Below are positions 11,541 to 20,930 of a stretch of 64,000 bases of DNA, piece after piece. The stretch is from positions 17,745,912 to 17,809,911 of the forward strand of contig CAMTDV010000013.1 in the NCBI GenBank assembly GCA_947069175.1, written 5' to 3'. Every line of letters starts with the position of its first letter. Position 1 is the first letter of the stretch. Source of the DNA: Scalesia atractyloides. Its lineage: Eukaryota > Streptophyta > Magnoliopsida > Asterales > Asteraceae. The notes below the pieces were generated by a model. That model saw only the letters and a list, made by a program, of their open reading frames with translations, was not told the DNA's origin and did not search any database. Both the position numbers and the translations under genes were made by a program.

Positions 11541-11617
11541 GTGGCGGAGTGGTTTAGGGAGTGAGTGTTAAGTTGTTGAAGAGTCTTGGCTGACCGGGTT
11601 CGAGTCCTGGCAGCTTC
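11541..11617 (+). other. Sense tRNA-like module in Gypsy A 3' LTR
   Basis: Begins GTGGCGGAGTGG, like the box A of Ser/Leu tRNAs, and ends with a T-arm-like GGGTTCGAGTCCTGG followed by CAGC. It runs opposite to the element and to the three other modules. One base of the T-stem is lost compared with the B copies, which read CCCGGGTTCGAGTCCCGG. Confidence 0.7.
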
Positions 11618-11801
11618 AAATATTTTTTATTTATTTTATTTTAACTTTTTATCAAATGTAATTTTTATAGTTTAGTTTATTTATTAATTATGTATCGTTT
11701 TAACTCAAAATAATCATAAATATTTAATGCAACTTTTATAACTTGGTACTTGATTACAAAACGGAGCGGGTTTTGGAGACCCGATTTTTACAAATGTTAC
11801 A

Positions 11802-11835
11802 GTATCCCCTACTTTTAGGAATTTCGTCCCGAAAT
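11802..11835 (-). promoter_or_regulatory. Gypsy A polypurine tract and 3' untranslated end
   Basis: The minus strand reads TAAAAGTAGGGGATAC immediately before the 3' LTR. The same run abuts the LTRs of B (30282) and C (36802). Confidence 0.8.
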
Positions 11836-12310
11836 TTAAGTAGTTGAAGTAGTAGGAAAAAGATGCAGGTATTTTCCACGCATTGAGTCCTCACGTTCCC
11901 AAGTAAACTCAGGTCCCCGTTTCGACTCCCAGCGTACCCTAACAATTGGAATACGACTTCGTCGAAGACGCTTCTCCCTGAAGTCCATGATCTCCACTGG
12001 TCTTTCAATAAAATGCATAGATTCATCAATCTGAATATCTTCCAGCGGAATATGGAGATTCTCATCAGTGAGGCACTTCTTCAAGTTCGACACGTGGAAT
12101 GTGGGATGAATCCTGTTGAGTTCTTCTGGTAAGTCAAGCTTGTATGCTACATGACCTACTCTTTCGAGTATCTTGAAAGGTCCTACGTAACATGGTGCTA
12201 GCTTCCCCTTTTGACCAAAACGAACTACTCCCTTCCACGGTGATCACCAATGTTAAACTCTAAGGGCTTCCGTCGTTTATCTGCATAACTCTTTTGACGA
12301 CTTTGAGCCG
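11836..12310 (-). pseudogene. Gypsy A integrase C-terminus and chromodomain-like tail, frame-broken
   Basis: The minus-strand tail MSNLKKCLTDENLHIPLEDI followed by VRVRWESKRGPEFTWERED and KYLHLF is the C-terminal chromodomain-type segment of Tekay chromoviruses, thought to steer integration to particular chromatin. Relative to the B copy there is a one-base deletion near 12322. There is also a deletion of about 15-20 bases near 12240, which removes the LLKVSPWKG region junction. This segment is therefore out of frame with the integrase core. Confidence 0.85.
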
Positions 12311-12871
12311 CTAGAAGATTGTTTGAATTTGATGGATCTTATCTATGGTTTCTTGGATCAATTCTGGACCAGTAATTTGTGCTTCCCCAATTTCTTGCAA
12401 ACACACAGGAGATCGGCACTTACGACCATATAAGGCTTCAAAAGGAGCCATGCCGATGCTCGAATGATAGCTGTTGTTGTACGAAAATTCAACTAATGGT
12501 AGGTGGGCGTCCCAATTTCCCTTGAAGTCTATGACACATGCTCTAAGCATATCCTCAAGAGTTTGAATGGTGCGCTCAGACTGTCCATCAGTTTGAGGAT
12601 GATAGGCGGTACTGAGATCTAATCGTGTGCCCATAGCGGATTGTACTGCTTGCCATGTTCGTGAGGTGAAACGACCATCACGATCAGAAATAATACTTAA
12701 TGGTACCCCATGTCGGCTTACGATTTCGTTGATATAAATACGAGCAAGCTTTTCGTTCTTGAAATCTTCTCGAATAGGAATAAAGTGAGCTGATTTTGTA
12801 AGTCGGTCTATAATCACCCATATAGTGTCATACCCACCAGAAGTGCGAGGTAACCCGGTAATGAAATCCAT
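12311..12871 (-). pseudogene. Gypsy A integrase catalytic core
   Basis: A 186-residue open stretch with the D,D,E catalytic triad of Gypsy integrase. It shows MDFITGLPRT (first Asp), ISDRDGRFTS (second) and an AYHPQTDGQSERTIQTLEDM segment (Glu). Integrase inserts the element cDNA into host DNA. It is cut off at its start by a stop (CAA to TAA, about 12908) and at its end by a one-base deletion after IHQI. Confidence 0.9.
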
Positions 12872-12907
12872 GGTTATATTTTCCCACTTCCATACAGGTA
12901 TTTCCGG

Positions 12908-13408
12908 TTAGACTAGAAGTCCTGAGGGTCTTTGGTGTTCAGCCTTCACCTTGGAACATGTGAGACACTTGGAAACGAAAACGGCAATATCCTTCTTCAT
13001 TCCAGGCCACCAATAGGTGTATCGTAGGTCTTGATACATCTTATCGGCTCCTGGGTGTATAGAATATCGCGTTTTGTGAGCTTCATTCATAAGTGTTTCA
13101 CGAAGATTGTTGTGGTTAGGAATCCAGATACGATCTAGGTAATACAGGATACCGTCTGATTTAGTTTCAAGTTTTAGCTCGGCTCCACAGGACATCTCTT
13201 TTCGTACATCTTCTTCTGTTATTGAAACGTGTTGAGCTTCACGAATTTGATCTTTAATGTCTGTTATAATTTGCGAACATAGAAGATGAATGGAGTTCGC
13301 ATAACCCTTTCGACTAAGTGCATCAGCCACCACATTTGCTTTACCAGGGTGGTATCTAATTTCACAGTCGTAATCTTTCAGGAGTTCGACCCATCTTCGT
13401 TGCCTCAT
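12908..13408 (-). pseudogene. Gypsy A RNase H end and integrase zinc-binding domain
   Basis: Encodes the C-terminal RNase H strand (RRWVELLKDYDCEIRYHPGK, then NVVADALSRK). It continues with the integrase HHCC zinc finger (HPGADKMYQDLRYTYWWPGM, then CLTCSKVKAEHQRPSGLLV). It starts one base out of frame from the upstream ORF because of a deletion near 13440, and it ends at a nonsense codon after GLLV. Confidence 0.9.
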
Positions 13409-13410
13409 AT

Positions 13411-16209
13411 TTAACTCTTTTTGATTGAAGATATGTTGAAGATCTTGTGGTCAGTGTATATTTCACACTTAGTACCATAGAGATAATGTCTCCATATCTT
13501 AAGAGCGAATACAACGGCTCCAAGTTCTAGGTCATGAGTGGTGTAGTTCTTTTCATGTGTCTTGAGTTGTCTCGAGGCATAAGCTATGACTTTTCCTCTT
13601 TGCATGAGAACACAGCCTAATCCTTGCCCTGACGCGTCGCAATAGACTACAAAATCATCATAACCTTCAGGAAGAGTGAGGATTGGTGCATCACAAAGTT
13701 TTTGTTTAAGAGTTTGAAAAGCTTCTTCTTGCTTGGGTCCCCATACGAAAGGTTTTCCCTTATGGGTTAAAGCCGTGAGTGGCACAGCAATGCGAGAGAA
13801 GTTTGAAATGAACCGACGATAATAGCCAGCTAGTCCAAGAAAAGATCTTACTTCAGTTGGTGTACGTGGAGCTTGCCATTCTTGAACTGCTTTGATCTTT
13901 GAAGGGTCAACATGTATTCCTTTGTCATTGACTACATGCCCGAGGAATTGCACCTCTTTTAACCAGAATTCACATTTAGAGAACTTGGCATAAAGCTTTT
14001 CCTTTTCTAGAAGTGCAAGAACGAGTCGAAGATGACGCTCATGATCAGCTTTAGATTTTGAATAAATAAGAATATCGTCGATGAAGACTATAACAAATCG
14101 ATCAAGATAAGGTTTGCAGACTCTGTTCATTAGGTCCATGAAGATAGCTGGTGCGTTGGTTAATCCAAATGGCATAACCATGAATTCATAGTGACCATAA
14201 CGAGTTCGAAATGCAGTTTTTGGGACGTCTTCTTCATGCACTCTAAGTTGATGATAGCCAGACCGAAGATCGATTTTTGAAAAACAGCTGGCACCTTGTA
14301 GTTGGTCAAGAAGATCATCAATGCGAGGTAAAGGATAGCGATTTTTGATGGTTAACTTGTTGAGCTCTCTGTAGTCGATGCACATACGAAAAGATCCATC
14401 CTTCTTCTTTACAAAAAGAACAGGTGCACCCCAAGGTGACGAGCTAGGACGTATGAATCCCTTGTCAGTCAACTCTTGCAATTCACTGGCTAGCTCTTGC
14501 ATTTCAGAGGGGGCTAACCTATATGGAGATTTTGCAACTGGTGTAGCACCAGGTATAAGATCAATACGGTATTCGACGTCTCTAACTGGAGGAAGTCCTG
14601 AAATGTCGTCAGGAAAAACTTGTGGAAAGTCTTTTACTACAGGAATGTCTTCAAGTTTCTTCTCTGTGGTCCCCTTCTTGATGATATGGGCTAAAAACGC
14701 GACATAATTCTTACGAAGATATTTTTGAGCTTGAAGACAAGACATTAAGCTGAGCCCTCTCGACGAGGTTTCTCCAATGATTCGAAGAGTCTGACCGTTT
14801 GAAAGAGGAATGCGAATAAATTTTTCACGACATACAACTTCCGCCTGATGTTGACTGAGCCAATCCATACCGATTATGATGTCAAAACTTCCCAGCTTCA
14901 TAGGAATAAGGTTGACTGAGAAATCATGGTCGTTTAAGGTGAGTGTACAGTTGCGTAAAATAGAGTCTAATGAAACTGGTTTTCCGTCCGCAACTTCCAC
15001 CGTTATGGATTCCGCGAGCTTATCCCGATTTTTGCTTAAGATGGGTTCAAATTCTAATGACACAAAACTTCTATCCGCACCAGTATCAAATAACATAGAG
15101 GCATATCTACCATTTATAAGGAACGTACCGTTGACCACATTGCCGTCAGCTCTGGCCTGGTTCGCGTTAATATTGAAAGCTCTTCCTCTTGCAGGTGGAG
15201 GAGCTTGGTTCGCTTGGTTCACTGGGTTGGCTTGGGCCTGAGCATGAATAATATTAACCAGCCTTGGACATGTGTTTCTGAAATGACTTGGGTCGCCGCA
15301 ATTGAAACAAGCCCGCATAGGTTGGCCCATAGGGTAATTGGGTTGATAGTATGTTTGGGCTAAATGTTGGGTGGGTGGAAATGGTAGTTGTTGTTGTGCT
15401 TGACCCATTAACTGTTGGTGGGTTTGGGTTAAAGGTTGGTGGCGGTTTGTTCGTTGAGGCATGCGGCAGTTTTGAACAGTATGTCCTGCGCGACCGCAGC
15501 CGGTGCAGTATTGGCAAGGATGATCAGGGGAGTGGTGATATTGACAACGGTTACATTTTGGTAATGGGCCTGTGTAGGGTCTTCTGTATGGTGCGGGTGG
15601 AGGAGTGACTTGGGTTATGGGTGCAGCAGGAATAGGGGTGTTGATTTGGGTAACAGCAAAATTTCTGGTGTTACGCTTCCTCTTGTTAGCAAACTTAAAG
15701 GAAGGAATGGGGTGGTTTGAAGTTTGTTCCTCAACAGGGGCTTTCTTCTTCTCTTCTTTGAACTTCCCGTTGCGAATTCGGTTTTCGGTCAGTTCAGTTG
15801 CCAACTCCATGGCAGCTTCAAGTGTTACCGGTGAAACGCTGAGAACTGAATCTTGGATTTTCGAGGGAAGTCCTCGAATATAATGCTCGATCAGACGATA
15901 GGTTGGTGTGAACAGATTTGGAACCATTTGGTTCAACTCTAAAAACCTCTTGTTGTAAGTAGAGTGATCACCCTCCTTTTGCTTTAAGGCATGAAATTCA
16001 TCCTCCAACTTCTTAATTTCACTTCTAGGACAGAAACGCCTAGTCATGATTTCCCTTAACTCCTCCCAAGTTAAGGCCATCGCATCTTCAGTTCCCCTCT
16101 TCCCTTTCTCAGTATTCCACCAAGTGAGAGCTACACCAAGTAGTCTCCCGGTGGCGTAACGAGCCTTGCGATCCTCAGGACAATCACAGTTTAGGAAGGT
16201 GTTTTCCAT
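13411..16209 (-). CDS. Gypsy A gag-protease-RT-RNase H ORF (932 codons)
   Basis: The longest open frame in the window. From the N-terminus, the gag capsid part contains ALTWWNTEKG and RRFCPRSEIK. Two zinc-knuckle regions lie at about residues 225-250 and 300-313 (CFNCGDPSHFRNTC). An aspartic protease has LFDTGADRSFVS at about 373. RT begins near 585 (FVKKKDGSFRMCIDYRELN) with the catalytic FIDDILIYS at about 708, and RNase H with VYCDASGQGLGCVL at about 855. Catalytic residues look intact. The first Met shown is internal: the true gag start lies at 16486, two one-base deletions upstream. The ORF ends early in RNase H after a one-base deletion near 13440. Confidence 0.93.
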   Translation of the reverse strand: MENTFLNCDCPEDRKARYATGRLLGVALTWWNTEKGKRGTEDAMALTWEELREIMTRRFCPRSEIKKLEDEFHALKQKEGDHSTYNKRFLELNQMVPNLFTPTYRLIEHYIRGLPSKIQDSVLSVSPVTLEAAMELATELTENRIRNGKFKEEKKKAPVEEQTSNHPIPSFKFANKRKRNTRNFAVTQINTPIPAAPITQVTPPPAPYRRPYTGPLPKCNRCQYHHSPDHPCQYCTGCGRAGHTVQNCRMPQRTNRHQPLTQTHQQLMGQAQQQLPFPPTQHLAQTYYQPNYPMGQPMRACFNCGDPSHFRNTCPRLVNIIHAQAQANPVNQANQAPPPARGRAFNINANQARADGNVVNGTFLINGRYASMLFDTGADRSFVSLEFEPILSKNRDKLAESITVEVADGKPVSLDSILRNCTLTLNDHDFSVNLIPMKLGSFDIIIGMDWLSQHQAEVVCREKFIRIPLSNGQTLRIIGETSSRGLSLMSCLQAQKYLRKNYVAFLAHIIKKGTTEKKLEDIPVVKDFPQVFPDDISGLPPVRDVEYRIDLIPGATPVAKSPYRLAPSEMQELASELQELTDKGFIRPSSSPWGAPVLFVKKKDGSFRMCIDYRELNKLTIKNRYPLPRIDDLLDQLQGASCFSKIDLRSGYHQLRVHEEDVPKTAFRTRYGHYEFMVMPFGLTNAPAIFMDLMNRVCKPYLDRFVIVFIDDILIYSKSKADHERHLRLVLALLEKEKLYAKFSKCEFWLKEVQFLGHVVNDKGIHVDPSKIKAVQEWQAPRTPTEVRSFLGLAGYYRRFISNFSRIAVPLTALTHKGKPFVWGPKQEEAFQTLKQKLCDAPILTLPEGYDDFVVYCDASGQGLGCVLMQRGKVIAYASRQLKTHEKNYTTHDLELGAVVFALKIWRHYLYGTKCEIYTDHKIFNISSIKKS

Positions 16210-16486
16210 CTCCTCGAACCAATGTAGGAGAGCAGTGACACCCTCTGTCCCTTCAAATTAGGAGGATCACAGGACTTAAAATGTTTGTAAGAGCACTTGT
16301 TGGTAGGAGGGTTGTCGATGTTTGGTCCTGTTGTTGAGGAGGGTTAGTAGGAGTTGTAGCAAGGGCTTGTTGTACTTGTACCACGATGTCAGGCAATATC
16401 ATGGCCATTTGTTTCGCGATATGAGTGGCCAAACGTTCCTGAGACTTTCCCGATCTTTTACCCCTTCGATGCTGTCTAGACGACAT
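16210..16486 (-). pseudogene. Gypsy A gag N-terminus, frameshifted
   Basis: Starts MSSRQHRRGKRSGKSQERLA and continues with an amphipathic AKQMAMILPDIVVQVQQALA segment. It matches the B gag start at 39139 (MSARQQRGGKRSGRSHERLA). Compared with B, single bases are missing near 16318 and 16259, so translation terminates as a 77-residue product instead of entering the 932-codon ORF. Confidence 0.85.
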
Positions 16487-17281
16487 CTACAGGATCATAA
16501 AATGAGAAGATTGTGAGTTTATGGTGTCTTTTTAGGTGTCATGTGTCTTTAAGAAAATGAAAATAACATAAAATTCAATAATGCAACTACATCCATAGGA
16601 TGTCTTGGGTTCGCTCATGTTGGGCCTCAAATGTCCCCCATACCTTCACCTATATAGTCATGTGGGCCCCCTTGGCTATTGGCTTGGTAGGATTCACATT
16701 AGTATTGGCAATTTAACACTCGCATCCCCCGAATGCAAACCACAAAATATGTTCATGAGATGTTTGGTCGGAACGTGTCCAGGTGTAGACACAATGGCAA
16801 CTCAAAGTGGGATTAGTTCACACGACGTTTGGTATAGCATGCTTTGGCCTAATAGGTACTTCGTACTCTCATCGTTAGTCCCCAGGTAGGCAAACTGGTC
16901 CTTTATTTTGGATTTATACGAATGCCAGCCTAGACAGGACGTTCCGACTGCCGGTACTGGTACCCTTCTAGTTACTACATGCCCGTCATGAGAACTCACT
17001 TTGATGAGATTTGAAAACACGAAAATCATTGTAAAAACAATCATGATGTGGTGTGTGCTTTCATGGATGTGATATGTTATGAGCATACGATTTCATGATA
17101 GGCATTATATGATAATACATACTTATGAACATGCTTGCACAATATCAAATGTAACATTTAACATAAAACATATAAACATCATGAAATTTGGCATATAACA
17201 CACAAAATTCTTATAAGTTTCTAATCGACTATAGTATAGGCTCTAAGGGTCTAATAACCTATCCTATATCCCTATAGTCAT
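16487..17281 (-). other. Gypsy A 5' leader
   Basis: About 800 bases between the PBS and the gag start. Scattered short ORFs on either strand are not conserved in the B leader (39140-39940), although the nucleotide sequences are clearly homologous. It is expected to hold packaging and dimerisation signals; none could be identified by eye. Confidence 0.7.
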
Positions 17282-17294
17282 GGCTCTGATACCA
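17282..17294 (-). promoter_or_regulatory. Gypsy A primer-binding site (initiator Met tRNA)
   Basis: The minus strand reads TGGTATCAGAGCC three bases past the 5' LTR, complementary to the 3' end of plant initiator tRNA-Met. This is the minus-strand primer site. Confidence 0.9.
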
Positions 17295-18494
17295 ATCTGT
17301 CACACCCCGACCCGCAGCGGAAATAAGAGTCGGGGCATAATTGGGTTATCACCAAAGCACATGACATTTACTATTATGTTTCATAATTAATAAAGTCAAA
17401 GTTACATTTTCAAATATCCAAACATGTTCATTCCATACAAAGGAAATAACCAAACATAACAATCCCAATTCTAAATCGTTTTATTCTTCTAATCCAGGTC
17501 CTATGTGTTCCTAGCTGCTGCTGGTTCACCTGTATCATGTGTAAAATGGGAGTTTTTGGGTCAACATAAGTTGGCGAGTGAACCTTATTAGATAAACATT
17601 TATTAATGAATTAATGGTTAGTTTATCAATGAAAAATTGTGCATAATCATAAATGAGCAAATGTAAGTAATCAAGCAATGGCAAAAAGCAGTTACAATTA
17701 TAACATACAATAACACTTGTTTGCATACATGAACATACCAATATCATACGATAAATAACATAAGTGAACTGTGCGATCAAGGCTCAATCAAACGGAGCCG
17801 ATCGTATTGCATGTACTGAAAATGTAAAATGAACTGTGCGATCAAGGCTCAATCAAACGGAGCCGATCGTATTGCATGTACTGAAAATGTAAAATGAACT
17901 GTGCGATCAAGGCTCAATCAAACGGAGCCGATCGTATGCGGGCACGCCAGGTTCAACCGCATAATAAAATGGGGAACATGCTCAACGCTCATAAATGGGG
18001 AGCGGCGGCCTCGGCAATTGCACGTACTGAAATAATAAATTGCATCCAATAATAACTACTTAACAGCAACAAACTAAATACACATGTTCATGATATGATG
18101 TATGCACAATGGTTTAGTTATAATATGTATATAAACAAAGACACATGATACACCCCAAAAACGTGATTAAAACGGGGAATTTGTAAGATTCACTCACATT
18201 GGGTGCGTTGGATTGGAGATGGTGAGATGCGCACGATTTAGATGAGCGGATCAACGAGGAATACTAACCTAAATAATAATGGAAAAAATATAATAAATGG
18301 ATGGATTTTATTAAGGATTTTAATGAAATTTTTAGATATATTTTTGTGAGTTTATGGCTATTTTCTATCTTTAAAAATGTTATTTTTAAGTATTTTCAAT
18401 TGATTTTTAGATTAAATTAAATAAATAAAAATATAAAAAAAATATTATTTTTTTTAGCGTTGACCGTTGACCGGTTCGGTCAGCGAATAAATCT

Positions 18495-18913
18495 GCGCCG
18501 GGTGGGATTCGAACCGTCGACCTCCCGTTCGCGTGCACGCAGCTCTACCAACTGAGCTACGTGTCTAACCCGAAATAATCTCGTGTTTAATTATATTTAT
18601 ACACTTATTCGATTAAACTGAATTTCCTTTATTTGCAAAAACATTTTAATTCAATTGAACCGGTGCTCGTGACGAGTTTCGAACGCGCGACTTGTAGTTC
18701 ATGTTGCATACAGTCCACCGCTGGACTGTGTGTCTAACCCGGTTATTATCTCGGTTTTTATTATACTTAACAACTATCTGATTTAACCCGGTTTAGTTCT
18801 TGATCAAGAAAGGCATTTTATTCCACAAAGTGTGCGTGTAGCAGGGATCGAACTCGGGACGTGTATAGTTTTTGTTTGCACACAGTCCACCGCTGGACTG
18901 TGTGTCTAACCCG
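18495..18913 (-). other. Three antisense tRNA-like modules in Gypsy A 5' LTR
   Basis: Counterparts of 10275-10693 with unchanged box A and box B sequences; one substitution lies between modules 1 and 2. The two hairpin-type modules again contain AGTCCAGCGGTGGACT. Confidence 0.75.
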
Positions 18914-19759
18914 TTTAAACTTCCGATTTTAATTAATCTTAAGTCGTTACTGAACTCGTCTTCTTCATTACGAACGCAGACATCAATCAACAATCCGATT
19001 CGTGATTAAATTAGTTAATAAACATGATGTCTAGTTTGAATGCATTAAACCGAACAGTTTGGGGAAAGAAGATACCGAACAGGTTGTCTTCTTCAGAGAG
19101 TCCGGCGAAACTTGTCGGCCCTGTTTTTGAACCTTCGGCTGAGAGAATCTATCAACAGGCTTAAGGGATTAGATATGAAATTGAACTAGTGAGTATTGAT
19201 TATCAGTACGTTGGAATGTGCATACCGGTAATTATCGAGTTTCCGGCAATTCCAGAAGTTTTCCGGCGAAGATAAGATTTTCGATAAACGTTGACTAGGA
19301 TCGATTCTGATGGAGGAGTTGTGTTAGAGACTGATTAATCACATGATTTAAACAGAAAGAGTCGGAGGAAATACCGTGTGGATGTGAGTCCCGGTTTTCC
19401 GGTGACTTGCAGAATTTTTCCGGCGAGCTGATTCAGATGATCTGGTGATCCGAAAATGCGACGAAATTGAAATGGAGTATTGATATGATAGCTCTGAATC
19501 GCGAGAATGGTCTGAAGCTTGAGTTATTCAGAACTTTGATGACCTTTCGGTTTCAAAAACCGAAAATGATGAAACTTTAAGTTCAATCAATTTCAGCTTG
19601 ATTAGAAACCGTTATACATCGGTTATAAGCTGAATATGCGAATTAAACAACGATTAGACGATTGATTTGCCGATTACCGTTTCTCAGATGGCGCCATCGG
19701 TTTTACTGATTTTGTGTATAAAATTCATTTGTGTTCCTAGAGTTAGCAGAAAACACAAT

Positions 19760-19836
19760 GTGGCGGAGTGGTTTAGGGAGTGAGTGTTAAGTTGTTGAAG
19801 AGTCTTGGCTGACCCAGGTTCGAGTCCCGGCAGCTT
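19760..19836 (+). other. Sense tRNA-like module in Gypsy A 5' LTR
   Basis: Counterpart of 11541-11617. It reads GTGGCGGAGTGG, then CCCAGGTTCGAGTCCCGG. Its T-stem carries a different change from the 3' LTR copy, so two of the few LTR differences fall in this module. Confidence 0.7.
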
Positions 19837-20026
19837 CAAATATTTTTTATTTATTTTATTTTAACTTTTTATCAAATGTAATTTTTATAGTTTAGTTTAT
19901 TTATTAATTATGTATCGTTTTAACTCAAAATAATCATAAATATTTAATGCAACTTTTATAACTTGGTACTTGATTACAAAACGGAGCGGGTTTTGGAGAC
20001 CCGATTTTTACAAATGTTACATGGAG

Positions 20027-20520
20027 GAACAGAAAGAATTTAAGGTAACATTCTTAAATTCTGTCCCGTTATCACACTGAATGGTTTTCACAGTGGTGTT
20101 TGTCTGGTTTTCGATAAGCGTGCCGAACTGTTTGACTAACTCAGCGGTTTCACTTTTATGTGTAAGAAAGAAAACCCAGGTGACTCGCGAGTAGTCATCA
20201 ATAATAACTAGACAGTATGCCTTCCCGCCAATGCTCAAAATGTATGTCGGACCAAAAAGATCCATGTGAAGCAGTTCTAAGACTTGAGACGTGGAAGGAG
20301 CGGCTTTAGATTTGTGTGGCTGTCGATGTTGTTTCCCACGTGCACAGGATTCACAGTTTTCAACCTGCATACTAGTAGATCTTTGACTAAACCACCTTTT
20401 GCAAGACGATTTAAGTTCTTCATATTGATGTGCCCCAGTCTACTATGCCATAACATTTCATCATGTTCAGCTGTAGAGGAGAATAGGCAAGTGAGCTTGT
20501 CAGAGGGAGCCTTGTTCATG
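20027..20520 (-). pseudogene. Copia integrase, N-terminal half
   Basis: The minus strand carries the GAG-pre-integrase zinc finger (MLWHSRLGHINMKNLNRLAK, then ENCESCARGKQHR) and the first part of the catalytic core. LLHMDLFGPTYILSIGGKAY holds the first catalytic Asp, IDDYSRVTWVFFL follows, and IQCDNGTEFKNVTLN holds the second. The reading shifts between 20519-20277 and 20370-20017 near the LPVCRLKTV junction. Gypsy A splits it directly after the second Asp motif. Confidence 0.9.
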
Positions 20521-20930
20521 TCGATGACTTATGCATTTCCTTTTCGTACAACTTTAAGAAGAATCCAATCATCCGGAATAATAAGACCTGGTTTTAGCAC
20601 ATAACACCTTTTCTTGGTAAACAGGACATCCAAATGATTGTCACAGAGTTGAGACACACTCAAAAGACTATGCTTCAATTCTGGTACGTAATTAACATTC
20701 TTAAAGCTGAGGGCTCCACTGCAAACTGTTCCTCTCATAGTTATCTTCCTGGTCTCACCACCTGCGAAGGAAACAAACCCGCCATCGAAAAACTGAATGA
20801 CGTTCAACTGCGAGATGTCTCCAGTCATGTGCCTGGAATAGCCACTGTCAATATACCAAAGTCTGACAAGAGTGCGCCAGAGCTGTTCCTGCACATTTCA
20901 ACAGGTGTTAGTCGGAGGCTGCAACCCAAG
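20521..20930 (-). pseudogene. Copia aspartic protease
   Basis: A 121-residue open stretch starts just before WYIDSGYSRHMTGD, the catalytic DSG box of Copia protease (about 20835-20860). It continues through NYVPELKHSLLSVSQLCD to the junction with integrase. The usual Cys of DSGCS is Tyr; the catalytic Asp is retained. The enzyme would cut the gag-pol polyprotein. Confidence 0.88.

Larger units (their letters stand above)
9078..11801 (-). repeat. Gypsy A 3' LTR (2.7 kb)
   Basis: This LTR holds, from left to right, a 65-bp tandem repeat (9546-9717), a W-box pair (10239-10253), three antisense tRNA-like modules (10275-10693) and one sense tRNA-like module (11541-11617). Its partner is 17298-20021, about 99.7% identical by eye. 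No protein-coding capacity is apparent. Confidence 0.95.
9078..20021 (-). mobile_element. Gypsy A: young Tekay-like chromovirus inserted in Copia integrase
   Basis: A complete-length Ty3/Gypsy element in minus orientation. The 5' LTR is 17298-20021, the PBS 17282-17294, the leader 17281-16487 and gag-pol 16486-11836. A polypurine tract precedes the 3' LTR at 9078-11801. Both LTRs are 2724 bp and begin TGTCACACC and end GTTACA on the plus strand. The domain order PR-RT-RH-IN and a C-terminal chromodomain-like tail place it in the Tekay (Del) chromoviruses. By eye the LTRs differ by about seven substitutions and two single-base indels, so the insertion is recent. At least six frame-breaking lesions lie in the coding region. 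Confidence 0.95.
17298..20021 (-). repeat. Gypsy A 5' LTR (2.7 kb)
   Basis: Same length and layout as 9078-11801. The tandem array is 17766-17937, antisense tRNA-like modules lie at 18495-18572, 18660-18742 and 18831-18913, and the sense module is at 19760-19836. The right target duplication TGGAG is 20022-20026. As the 5' LTR it should contain the promoter that drives the minus strand; I could not single out a TATA box with confidence. Confidence 0.95.

Noticed and set aside
14378..15883. Plus-strand ORFs at 14378-14707, 14876-15241, 15351-15608 and 15605-15883
   Set aside because: They are antisense shadows of the Gypsy A gag-pol ORF, with composition dictated by it.
9078..20021. An assembly duplication creating the two 2.7-kb near-identical blocks
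   Set aside because: The blocks are placed exactly as LTRs, next to a primer-binding site and polypurine tract, with a 5-bp target duplication and scattered differences.
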